Below, piece by piece: positions 36,601 to 46,990 of a DNA stretch of 64,000 bases. The first letter of the stretch is position 1. Each line of letters opens with the position of its first letter. The notes below the pieces were generated by a model that had not been told where the DNA came from, did no database searches, and saw nothing but the letters and a program-made list of their open reading frames with translations. The stretch spans positions 21,285,191 to 21,349,190 of the forward strand of contig CM036628.1 in the NCBI GenBank assembly GCA_020746105.1, given 5' to 3'. This DNA is from Trogon surrucura (taxonomy: Eukaryota > Chordata > Aves > Trogoniformes > Trogonidae). The position numbers and the translations under genes were made by a program.

Positions 36601-39600
36601 GAAAACAATTCAACAAGAACCATGGGATGGATTTTTTTTATGTTTTTTTTCCCCCCTGACATCCATTCCTAATTTGCTTTTGCTGGTTTTAATTTCACCA
36701 CTCCTCTCCAGGCCCCTTGAGCAACCTCTCTCTTTTCTCACTCCGTGTCATGAGATGTTCTTGGGCAACTGTGAGCTCCTTGTACATCTCGCGCCAGGAG
36801 ACTCTTCCCAGCCAGGACATCTCCAGGGCAGTGACATCTCCCCAAGGTTCAGCTCAGTGCCTAATGAATCAGACCCTGCGTTCCAAATTAAGCAAAAAAG
36901 CAGTTGAAGCTGGAGATATTTTAATTTGTTTGTTTGTGAACTGGCACTTGATACAGGAGTGTGTCTTACTGGGGAAAAAAGGAAGAAACTGCTTCCACAG
37001 GTGCTGCCACCTCCGTGCACGTTACATGTGAACGGTCCCTGTTTCTCTGCAGATACGCCTGAGATGTCGTTGCAAAATCTGTGTTTCCTAGGTAATATTT
37101 TATCTCACATCTCAGCAATCAGCATAATGAACATTTTTTATTCCTGCAAAAAGAGCACCTGAAAGAACCCCCGTTTGGTAGAGAACTACCAAATTGAGGG
37201 AAACTGCCTGACACAGAGGATCCCCTTAGGATTTCCCCTCGGGATGGGGGTTGGCCAGCACCCCGGCTTCTCAGCTCTTGCAGGAGCAGTAACTGGGGAG
37301 TGAGTACGAAGCGGTTGCATCAGTTCCTTGGGGGAGCTATGGATTGCACGGATGGGCAGATTTTTGTTTTAAGGGATGAAGTTTCTGCTGCCCTTCACAA
37401 CCTTTGTGTGAACGTTCAGAAATGGGCACGGCTTGTCCCTCGGAGTGGAGGGAAATAAATCCTCACGGGTTTGAAATACGTTTAAAGGAGGGCTAGATTG
37501 GACATTACTGCAATTATTTCTCACCTCACCGCCAGAGGAGGGTGGGTGACAGTGAGGGTGTTTCACCCTTCCGCAGGCTAAAGGATGCCCAGAGCTCCAC
37601 GGCAGTGGCTCGCGGTGGGCGAGTGCAGGCGGAGAAGTGCAGGCAGGGGAAGGATCTTGCTGTGGCTCATCTAGTGAGACGGAGACAGAAGGTTCAAGGA
37701 CCCAGCTCGAGTTTCCATCGGCCGCTGTTGTTAAGCCCCCAATGTCCAAGGAGATTTCTGCAGCTCCTCAGCCCTTCTCGCCTCCCAGCCAACCCGAGAG
37801 GAACGGGTCCCTGCCAAAATTCAGCACCAGGGCTTGAAAATAGAGCTGTGGCGTTACGACTGTTTGTTACGAGGCTGTGGCACTGCGCTGTCCTTGGAGC
37901 TTTAATTTAGATGATTTAGGGTCCTTTTATTTAGTTTTAGCCCATTTACAATTGTAAAGAGGCTGTGAACCAAGACACTGGTCTCTGTACGTATCGACAG
38001 AGCTGATCAATTGCCGACTTCTGGGGGTATGATGTGGTTAGGCAGGAAAAAAAACATATTTTTCCCCTCCTAATTAGGTGCTTCATTTGGCTCTGCAGGC
38101 ACCACGTGTTTTTGGTGGCAGGGTGACATTTTCAGCTCACCGGGGTGATGACAGGGGAAGCAGAGCATGCCGAGAGCTGAGGGAGGTACAGAACTGGGAA
38201 AAAAAACCCACAAACACATTTCCGTGCCAGCCCAAATGCATTGATCTAAGATTCTATTTATCCCGAGCCCTGGTCATCACACCAAGGAGGACAGTCTGGA
38301 GGCAGGTGGGGACTGACCTGGGGAGATGAAAATGCAGGGAAAGGGCTGGATGACTCCGGTGGGAGCTGGGACCTGACCTGGAAACAGGCAGGGAGGAACC
38401 CGTGCATCGGCAAAGAGGCAAAAATAATCCCGCGCCCAAGGAACGCCTGAGCAGCAAGAATGCAACGTGCTGCACGTGGGAAGATTAGAGGCAAAAGTAC
38501 CAACACGAGCAAATCGGTTCCATTATTCTCCTCTCCAGACTATCTCGCCATCACCTGCGCGTCTTTAATTAATTCAGCTGCTTTTCAAAGCAGGATCTAG
38601 AGATTCCCCTCATCCATCGGTCTGTGCCAGCGGCGTCGCAGGCTGAAGCAGGCAGAGCTGGGCAGGTGAGCCGCAGCGCGGGCAGCTCTGGACGGCTCTT
38701 CTGCTCTGCATCTGCTTGGCCAGACCCACGGCTCGTCTGACCCACGGCTCGTCTGACCCACGGCTCTGTGGAACAGCCAGGGTGATGCTCGGCAAGTGCT
38801 GCTGCTGCAGAGATGCGGGTCCAGGGCATTCGGGTACCTCTGCAGGGGTGGCATCAGCCTCTGACCCATGGTGCACACTGGCAATGGTTTTATTTGTTCC
38901 TAGAAAAGTTCGTGTTGGGAAGGGTTGGAGTCAGCAGAGCCGAAGCGCTATCTGTCTCGTGTTGAAATCTCCCTGGCGATTATTCCGGCTTTGTGCAATA
39001 CCAGAAGCTTTTTGCTAAGTGGTACCAAATGCACCAGATCCTCACGGCCCCGCTGCAGAGGGTGTCAGCCAGGGCTCCTGGCACCCACCGGGGAAACGCG
39101 CGGGGTCAAGGCGAGGGGAGCATCATCATCCCCCCACTGCGGTCCATGGTGAGATACGCTGAGAGGTAGCACACAAGAAGCTGCTGGTGGTGTTGTTCTC
39201 GGTTTCCTGTTTTTTCTTTCTTACCATCTTCCAGATGCTGCAGAATCCCCAGATGCAGCCACAACAAAGTCCTTGCATTTTTAACTTTAAAAAAAACATA
39301 ATTGGGTAACTGAGAATAATGACTAAACAACGCAATAAATCATGTCTACACCTGGCCTGGAAATGGGGGGAGGGCGGTTCAGGGAGAAGTGTTTTTTCTC
39401 TCATTAATGAACAGAGCTGAAACATCGGCACAAAATGCTCCCAGAGTCAGCAAATCTGTTCCAGCTTCTGCCAGCGAGCCCTCGCGGCTCCACGTGCTCC
39501 GACCTCGGGGACCCGGGGACAGGAGTCACCGTTCTGGGGCTTGTGCTGCACCCCAAAGCCTTCCCTCTGGCCGCAGCAGAACAGCAAAATTAAATAGAAA

Positions 39601-41498
39601 TGTCGCTGCTTTAATAGCTGAAGACATTTTTATGTCCTGGCAATAATTTTTGACTGCGCGGTGCCACTCACCTTTTCTGCTGTATAAACACAGCAAATAA
39701 CCGTTTACACTGAAACCGCAGTAATTACCCGGGACGGGAAACTGCGATAACTGCACTGGAGTTGTTAATGTTCATTTTATTTGCTCATTTATACAGCTAG
39801 CAAGACCTGCAGACCTGCCCCCAGCACAGAAATCCCCCGTCGGCTGAGGTGACAGACCGGAGGGATGCAGGGAATGCCGGTTTCCCCCTCTCTGTCCGTG
39901 TTGTGTCCCAGTTTCTCGCCTGGGTTTCAGTAGCCCACCCCTCACCGCACCAAGGGCCCCCCTCTGCCGATGTGCAGGGACAAGGGAAGGATTTTTGGTT
40001 TCTTTTCTGCTGGACCCCCCCCCCCACCCCACCGAGGGGAAGAAGTGGGAGCAACGGTGCAGCAGGCATGAAGATGGGTGGGCACGGGTCGTCTGCACGG
40101 GACGGCTCCTGTGAGCTCCTCCAAAGGGACATCTGCACACCCAGGCTCCTGCCAGGCTTGCTCAGATGCCCCGAAGATACACGTTCTTCCAAGCTTGCAG
40201 GTTTATCTGCTCGTTCAAAGCAAGATGCTTATCTCTTCGAGCCTCTTCAAGCTGACAGATGCTCTTATCTCGGGTGCTCTCAGAGCTACAGAGGCTGATG
40301 AGTTTGTGGCACAAATGCAAGGAAAAAATTTTTGGTTTGAGAGCCTAAGTCTGAGGTGGATTTCTGGGTCTTTATCTCTCGTTCTTCAACCCTGTCGACC
40401 CAGAGCCTTGGAGGAACTTGCGGCCATTTCTGTGTTACACGGGCACAGGAACAGAGCCCTTTTTCCAGCAGCCTTTGCCCATCGTGGGACACACTCACGT
40501 GTCCCAGCCAGGGCAGAAAAGTGGCCTATGGGCATATGAAGGTGACTGGCACTGTAAAGCCGATTAGAGACATGACTAAAAAAAAATGCAGCGAAGCTCA
40601 CAGTGTGGCTAGTGGTCACTTACAGGCCCTTTCATGCGCCCTTGCAAGCGAATATTTTGTCTTCGTCAGCGCTGGTCTCAACCTCAGCTCTCCGCCTTCC
40701 TCAGCTTTGTCTCCTTCTGCCCTTCTGCGTCCTCACGTGAAGAGCCAAGGGTGCTTGCAAAGCTCAGTGCATGTCCCCACGTGCAGCTCCCGAAAGCTGC
40801 AAAAAACCCAAATATAATTGGAGAAAAGTAATTGAAACTTGTAACAGCACTGAGGAGAGAGTTTTCTCCTTGGCCCGCCATTAATCGTCAGGAAATAAAT
40901 ACCTTTATGGCCTCTGTAATTATGGCCTAAATAAAACAGAGAGAAAAATTTTATCATTAAGCGTATCCTCAAAGATCTCATGCCTCCACCTGCTTTCCCG
41001 TAAGACACCACTTTCCCAGACTTTGTCCACACGGCAGATGCAGAAGCAACTTTCCAAGACACCTCTAACCTCAAAAGAAGATGAAAATTTTCTCAGTTCC
41101 TCAGGAGAGCTTGACCTCATTAAATCCGCCTTGTATCACCGTGTTGCCCCAAAGCCTCCTCCATGCCAGGGCAGGTTGTCCTCCCAACCTGCCCGGAGTC
41201 GCCCGGGCACCCCCGTGTCCTCCTTCCCATTCTGCAGCGAGGATGCTGGGAGCTGAGGGGAGGACGAGCATCACGGTTTTCATCCTTCCCAGCTGCAGGA
41301 TGGAGAAGTCAACGCTTCTTCAGTGGCGAGAGCCACAGCCAGGTCAAGATCATCTGGAGTGTCTCGAGACCCTTCAGCAGCGGCGTTCTCAGAGAGCAAC
41401 ATGTTGCTGTATCTATTGTGTTTATAAGCTTGTTAGTTGATTAACCACACTTGAATGTTGGCAGATCGATTGTTTCGCTGAGTGGCTTTAATAAGAGC
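36601..41498. other. Unique non-coding stretch
   Basis: Mixed sequence. A 16-bp tandem repeat lies at 38724-38767, and a C-run (about 13 bases) at 40015-40027. AT-rich, conserved-element-like parts occur at about 37880-38060 and 40800-40960. No gene or further transposon is recognised. Confidence 0.5.
38724..38767. repeat. 16-bp tandem repeat, 2.75 copies
   Basis: ACCCACGGCTCGTCTG occurs twice exactly (38724-38739 and 38740-38755), followed by a partial third copy ACCCACGGCTCT. It lies in non-coding sequence. Confidence 0.95.
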
Positions 41499-41554
41499 CT
41501 GGAACAATAAGATGCGCCCAGACAAAGGTTTTAATGGATAATTAATTGTTCCAG
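41499..41554. repeat. Inverted repeat with SOX-like cores
   Basis: Perfect 10-bp arms CTGGAACAAT (41499-41508) and ATTGTTCCAG (41545-41554) flank 36 bases containing ATAATTAAT. AACAAT/ATTGTT is the core bound by SOX HMG proteins. The paired inverted arrangement could be regulatory; this is inference from the motif. Confidence 0.5.
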
Positions 41555-42589
41555 TGTGTGAAGTTTCTGTGCAAAGATCCTGGTGAATCAGAGTTTCCGA
41601 TTTCCACCCCCTTTGCAATATGACTAAACAGTAACACAGAAATCACGGACTGGATGGGAATTTTTTTTAAAAGAGAGGCCCAGAAATGAGGCAGCCCGTG
41701 GAGCACGCAGACAGCCATGACTCCCCACCTAACTCGGTGAGCAGGCGGGATGAGTTTACCATGGAGCGACTTGCTTCCAGCTCTCCAACAATAAAAAAAA
41801 AGGAGGCAGAGCAGTGAGCACAGGGATGTCTGTGCAGCAACCTTTGAGGCGCTAATCCCTGCCTGGGAACGGGCTCCTCGCAGAAGGTGGGAGCTGATAT
41901 CACGGCATCTTCTGAAGTGTCTGGAGTCGGCACTGGGAAAGTGATTGACCCCATAAGCTCATTCGGTGCGGGGCGTCGTGGTGTGCGCCACTGCCGCTCT
42001 GTAATCATCTCCTAATCCAAAAGCAGGCTCAGAGCACCTTGCAAGCTCGGAGAACTTGCCTCTTCGAGGGAGATTAATAAAGCAAAATGAGAGAAAGAGA
42101 AGGCACAGTCAGGGTTGCACATCCCCACAGAGAACATGCTGCTGGCTGGCGTGAAGCGGGGCTGGCCGCCGTTGCTGTCCCACTGAGCTGCCCTGGCCCC
42201 ACAGGGCTCGTCCCTGGGGAGGACCTGGCACAGGAGCATCCCCGCGGCAGCAGATCCATGAGGACGGAGAGCAAAACCACCTTGCCCACCACCCCAAGCT
42301 GCCGTGAGACGGGCAGGCTGGAGAGAGACACCCGGTGCACCGGCACGCGTGCCTCGCGCTCACATCCGTGTGTTCGCTTCCCGAGCCCCGACCTCCAAAA
42401 TCGCTGCCCGTTCCCTCCGTTCTGACAGCCGAGGGGCAGCGGGGTGTCCCCACAGCCCGCTCGCAGCCCCCCGGAGCCCAGCACACACGCACATGCTCAC
42501 ACATACGTTAGGGCAGACACATGCTAAGCACACACACCCGCACACGCATATTAAGCGCTTTTCTCTGTCTGTCTCCCCCGCTCTCTTTT

Positions 42590-42800
42590 CTAAGCTCAGA
42601 GCCAGGGAGATTAGCTGATCACAGCCAAATGCACGGTACAAAGCAGACTTCAATGGAGTCCGAGTATAATGGTAGATTACATTAGAGAGAACAGACAGAC
42701 GTGTCCTTGTCATCCCAGGTTAATATGACTATAGATTAATGCTGTAGCTGTTGATTGTTATGGAAATCCCCCCATTTAGCTCGTTCCTAAAGCATTGACA
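42590..42800. promoter_or_regulatory. Conserved-element-like block
   Basis: An AT-balanced block with no simple repeat follows a CpG- and CA-rich patch. It contains several candidate transcription-factor cores (TAGATTACATTAGA, ATAGATTAATGCTG, TTGTTATGGAAATC). Such blocks are typical of deeply conserved vertebrate enhancers. Judged by texture only; alignment with other amniotes would settle it. Confidence 0.35.
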
Positions 42801-43936
42801 GTTCTAGCCTTGAATTCGGAGCAGGGGTGGAACTTGTTAATGGATTTCATTTTCCTGCAGGAAGCCAAAGCATTTAAAGGGAGAGGGAGCGCAAATTTGC
42901 TGACTTTCTGGAAGTGTTCCAGCGCGCATTGAGTCAGCGTGGACATTTAATCCCTTGTTCAGATGCAAAGCAATGCAAAGAGCCATGTTGGTCTTGCCTC
43001 TCTGGGAAAAAGGAGGGATTCAGGCTTCGGGAAGTAAGTGTTCACGGGTTTGTTTCCTCTTAAAACCTCTCCTGACCTGGGTACCGAACGTTCTCGCTCC
43101 CATACGCTGCCACGCCCGGGATTAAGGTTTGTTTTACAGGTGTTTCTGTTGTCTTAAATAGCGTTGTCATCTCCCTCTTCCCCTCCCCGCTCCCTCTCAC
43201 TAGGAGGGACAATTAGTCCTTGCAAGACCATCCAAGGAGCAGGCAGTTGCTCTTTGACACTTTCAGCATTACTTTTACTGCCTGCCGGAGAAGTTCAGAG
43301 ATATTTCACCACCGACCAAAACGTCGCCATTGCCTGCTATAAGTGATGAAATCCCACCACCTCCACCCGCCCCATTTTGCAGCGGCCAAACAAACAAAAC
43401 AGAAATGAAGCCTCAAGAGGTACCTTGGCTTTTTTTCACCATCGTTTTCAGAGCTGACCCGTTTTAATCCAGCCCTTGCCAGAGCAGCAGAGGGAGGTGG
43501 CTCCGAGCACCCAGCAGCAACGGGGATTCTCGCCACTGACTCCATTGTTTAGGGGATCCTGCTGTAAATTGGAATTTACAGAAGCAAGGACCATGTCTTA
43601 CAGCAATTTTATACATTCCCAGCGTACAGGATACCTGATCTTGACGGGAGCTTTGGGACGCTACTGCAGCACACGCGGGGCATAGTAATAGCGCTAATGA
43701 ATTCCCCTTTCGCTATTGGTCCCGGTCCCAGGGACTCACTGTCCCAAGCCCCTCTCTGTGCCGTCAGACTGACTCTTCCCCGTGAACCCCGACTGTCTCT
43801 GCCCCACAGCCAGGGCGGGGGATGGGTTGCTCTGGAGATGCCTTGGGGTGTCCCACGCTTTGGAGCCTGACTTCAGGTGGAGGGATAAGCAACGGGAACA
43901 GCAGATGAGAGTCCGGGAGAAACAAAGCTGCCCTTC

Positions 43937-43950
43937 TCATGCAAATGTCC
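43937..43950 (-). promoter_or_regulatory. Second copy of extended octamer motif TCATGCAAATGTCC
   Basis: Identical over 14 bases to the site at 21233-21246. With the next eight bases, 19 of 22 positions agree and the differences are all C/T. It contains the POU octamer in reverse orientation. Confidence 0.35.
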
Positions 43951-44322
43951 CTGGCGGTGACAGGGAGTGCGAGGGAGGGAAACATAGGGGCTCCTAGAGC
44001 CGATAGAGATGCTGCATTGTTTCTAATTAATTAGCATGTTTTCCAAAGCTTTCCACGAGGCGTCAGCAGCTTTTTGAAGGCATTTTGCCAAAGAGCATTT
44101 CAATGGAAATCCCCCTGAGATACAGTATATTCTTTGCAGGGTCTCACTGGAAGGTAGCTTCTTCCCAGGGGAAACCAGCCCCTACCTCCTTGTTTAATTT
44201 GGGGTTTTGTTTGGATCTCGGATCTGGGGGATTATCCCGTGCTCTGGTGTGGGGCCAGCATTCCTCACCCGCATCCTGGCTCCCGTGGCTGCTGCTCTGC
44301 AGCCCCAGATCCCGCTCCCGCA

Positions 44323-44470
44323 GGGATGCGGGATGGGTCAGCATGGCTCCAGCCCCGCAGGGATGTGGGATGGGTCACCACGGCTCCAGCCCTGCAGGGA
44401 TGTGGGATGGGTCACCACGGCTCCAGCCCCGCAGGGATGTGGGATGGGTCACCACGGCTCCAGCCCCTCA
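44323..44470. repeat. 37-bp minisatellite, four copies
   Basis: The unit begins GGGATGTGGGATGGGTCACC and ends CCAGCCCCGCA. Copies start at 44323, 44360, 44397 and 44434, and the first is the most diverged (GATGCGGG, GTCAGCATGG). G-rich units like this tend to vary in copy number between individuals. The array ends 83 bp before the solo LTR. Confidence 0.97.
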
Positions 44471-44548
44471 GCTGCCTCCCCAAGCCCCCGGTTGGCTCCC
44501 CTAGTTGGGCACGGGCACACAGAGACCTTCCAAGGGAGCAAAACATTC

Positions 44549-44553
44549 CTGCC
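44549..44553. repeat. Target-site duplication, left copy (CTGCC)
   Basis: Five bases immediately before the LTR's TG, identical to 45738-45742. A six-base duplication does not fit (CCTGCC versus CTGCCC). Confidence 0.85.
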
Positions 44554-45179
44554 TGTTTTGGTTTGGCCTGGCCGGATTTCGGCGGCAGGGGGGGAGCTGC
44601 AGGGTGGCTTCTGTAAGAAGCTGCTAGAAGCTCCCCAAGTTTGATAGAGCCAATGACAGCCAGCTACAAAGAGGGACCCGCCGCTGGCCAAGGCTGAGCC
44701 TATCAGTAAGGTGATAGCAGAGGAACGCCTCTGTGAAAAACATAATTAAGAACGGGGAAAAGAACTGCGCCATAACAGCCGGCACAGAGATGGAGGAGTG
44801 AGAATCTGTGCAGACACCAAGGTCAGTGAAGAAGGAGGGGGGGGCAGAATGAGCTCCAGGCGCCGGAGCAGAGAGAGTCCCCCGGGTCCGTGGTGAAGAC
44901 CATGGTGAAGCGGGTTGTCCCCCTGCAGCCCATGGGCGAGGTGCAGATGTCCACCGTGAGGATCACAGCGTAGATGTCCACCGAGGACTCCACGCCGTGT
45001 GGGTGGATGCCTGAAGGGGACTGTAGCCCGTGGGCAGCCCACATCAGAGCAAGTTGCTGCCGGAACCTGTAGCCCGTGGAAGAGAGGAATGCCCACGGAG
45101 CAGGTTGGCTGGTGGGACTTTTGGGACGCTGCGGGTGGCTCACGCTGGAGCAGTTTCCCCCGAAGGACTGCGCCTCAGA

Positions 45180-45208
45180 CTCACGAGGGGTGGGCTGCCC
45201 CTCGTGAG
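45180..45208. repeat. Hairpin inside the solo LTR
   Basis: Perfect 11-bp arms CTCACGAGGGG and CCCCTCGTGAG are separated by seven bases. The surrounding LTR middle consists of imperfect repeats of opposing CCCGTGGG- and CCCACG-type words, so this is probably an accident of that repeat structure rather than a conserved functional stem. Confidence 0.85.
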
Positions 45209-45548
45209 GTGTCTCCCGTTGGGCAGTTTGTGATGAATTGCCCTTCGTGGGACGACTCACGCGGAGAAGAGAGTGTGAAGCTTGTCTCCCGTGAGAGGGA
45301 CCCCACAATGGCCCTGGGGAAGAGTGAAGAGTCCTCCCCCAGAGTGAAGAAGCAGCAATGGAACCAACGTCGGATGAACTGACCGCAACCCCCATTCCCT
45401 GTCCCCCTGCGCCGCTCGGGGGGAGGAGGTGGAGAAACCGGGATTGATGTTAAGCCCGGGAAGAAGGGAGGGATGGGGGGAAGGTGTTCTGTTTAAGATC
45501 TGTTTGCTCTTTCTCACTTCTCACTACTCCTCTCTGATTAGTTCTTTT

Positions 45549-45554
45549 AATAAA
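45549..45554 (+). terminator. LTR polyadenylation signal AATAAA
   Basis: The hexamer lies about 190 bases before the LTR's 3' end, followed by a T-rich stretch and TGAGTCTGTTTTGCCC, as expected for the R/U5 part of this type of LTR. It fixes the + orientation and could in principle end transcripts that read through from the left. Confidence 0.7.
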
Positions 45555-45737
45555 TGTACCTAATTTCCCCAAAACTGAGTCTGTTTTGCCCGGGACGGTA
45601 AATGAGGGTGATCTCCCTGTCCTTATCTCAAAACCCTGAGCCTTTGGAGATATTTTCTCCCCCTATTCAGCAGTGAAGGAGGAGTGAGTGAGCGGCTGTG
45701 TGGGTGCCTGGCGGCTGGCCAGGGTCAACCCCCGACA

Positions 45738-45742
45738 CTGCC
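45738..45742. repeat. Target-site duplication, right copy (CTGCC)
   Basis: Five bases immediately after the LTR's terminal CA, identical to 44549-44553. Confidence 0.85.
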
Positions 45743-46629
45743 CTTGTTGCACAACACTGATCTTGCAGGTTTGTCTCTCTAAACGGGTGGTGTCGTCACC
45801 TACTGAACTCCTTAGGGGTCCATCGGGACTCAGAGTTATCAAAGCCAGGTCCCTAAATCAGCGTTTGGAGACACAGATAAAACAGCCTGATGGTCAGAAG
45901 CGATGAGGACCCTGCAGCTTCTCATTTCCAAACGCAGACTTGGGCAGACACCTTCCGACGTGCAGCTCTGAGAGGCGTGAACAGTGACGGCAGGTCGCAG
46001 CGCTTGTCTCAGGGATGACCGGGCTGGATGCTGTCCCGTTAGACTGAGATCCTTACAGAGTCTGACTTTGCCCTCGCCGCTTTCTCTTCCGGCCAGGTGG
46101 CAATTCAGAATGTTCCTTTCCAAACAAGATTACAACTTTCCAAGCTGAAGGTCTCGATGACATGCCTGAAACCAGATTGCCAGCTCGAACACGCACATTT
46201 TCCTACACAAAGGAACTTGCAATTTTGCTACTTTCACCAAGGACAAGGAATTTCATATTGGTTTATTGTGCAGGCAGGCGTTTGGGAGATTTTCATGGCC
46301 CTGTGATTTATGCCGGGGCCTGAGTTATAACTCACATTTCTGTTTAAAAGCTAAACACTCTAATAGTGGTGGCTATTACTGTCATCACGTACCAGCCGCA
46401 CTTCTGAGATTCAATCTAGCCGAAGCTGGCCTACGTGATATTATCTGTGTATTTGTCTGCCTGATGGAGCTGCCTTTATTTTTTCTCTTTCCTATATTGC
46501 TGTCTCAAGGATTGTTTTCCAAGCAACAAGTCATGTCTCCTTCAGTCATCAGTGAAAACAATCAAGCTCAATTTTATTTTTGGCAGAAATCAAATGCTAA
46601 ATGAGATCTCGGAATCGTAAACAAGAGTG
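45743..46629. other. Unique non-coding stretch, conserved-element-like
   Basis: From about 46110 to 46600 the sequence is AT-rich, CpG-poor and free of repeats, with motifs such as TTTCATATTGG, AACAATCAAG and ATTCAATCTAG. This texture suggests conserved non-coding DNA. A 112-codon + frame (46266-46604) has no known domain. Confidence 0.4.
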
Positions 46630-46990
46630 ATGTAGACAAATCTGAGGGAATTTGGAGAAGAACAGCGCAGATGATGGAGGGGCAGGAGGGGCTGGCTGAT
46701 GGGGAAAGATTAAAATAAATAAATAGTTACAGCTAGGCTAAGACAAGACTAATGGGGAACATAATAGCTATCTAGGAATATCTGAAGGGTATAAACACTG
46801 AAGAGCAAGAAATATTGTTCAGAATGGACCTAAAGCAGGGCAGCTAAGAATAAAGGTGATGAAGCCCAGGAAAGGGAAATTCAGTCTCAGCAGAATAGAT
46901 TTTATCTATTTCTGCCGATATGCAGTGCCACGGACTTTCCCAAGGAAAGCGGGATAGACACTGTTGTGTTGAGCCTGCAGAGGAGAACGT
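46630..46990 (+). mobile_element. Ancient L3/CR1-type LINE fragment
   Basis: In order, GGGGAAAGATTAAAATAA, GGCTAAGACAAGACTAATGG, CATAATAGCTATCTAGG, ATATCTGAAGGGTATAAACA, AAATATTGTTCAG, TGATGAAGCCCAGG and AAAGGGAAATTCAG match the 3' coding end of L3/CR1 elements (GAGATTAAAAAAACT, AAGACTAAGGGGGGACATGATAG, TATCTGAAGGGTGTAAAC, GAATTGTTCA, AAAGGGAAATTCAGG; from memory). It reads on the + strand and all frames are broken. This family predates the split of birds and mammals. Confidence 0.75.

Larger units (their letters stand above)
41555..44322. other. Unique non-coding stretch with CA-rich patch
   Basis: A CA-rich interrupted repeat lies at 42482-42546, next to a CpG-enriched stretch (42330-42480). 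The block 42590-42800 is described separately. A 12-bp palindrome CTAATTAATTAG lies at 44023-44034. No gene is supported. Confidence 0.5.
44554..45737 (+). mobile_element. Solo LTR of an avian ERVL-like endogenous retrovirus
   Basis: The element starts TGTTTTGGTTTGGCCTGG and ends GGGTCAACCCCCGACA, so it has the TG...CA ends of retroviral LTRs. It is 1184 bp long and flanked by the perfect 5-bp duplication CTGCC (44549-44553 and 45738-45742); five bases is the usual duplication for ERVL-type insertions. A degenerate TATA-like CATAATTAAG lies at 44741-44750 and a polyadenylation signal AATAAA at 45549-45554, giving + orientation. Its middle holds imperfect repeats of the type CAGCCCATGG / GTAGCCCGTGG / CACGCTGGAGCAGTTT. 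From memory it resembles a widespread avian ERVL LTR family. No gag, pol or env sequence is present on either side: with target duplications directly at both ends, this is a solo LTR left by recombination between two LTRs. Confidence 0.92.

Noticed and set aside
44823..45395. Open frames of 116-190 codons inside the LTR
   Set aside because: They read the repeat-rich non-coding middle of a solo LTR; no retroviral protein similarity is seen.
45743..46600. Retroviral internal region next to the LTR
   Set aside because: The target-site duplications sit directly at both LTR ends, so no internal or second LTR sequence belongs to this insertion.
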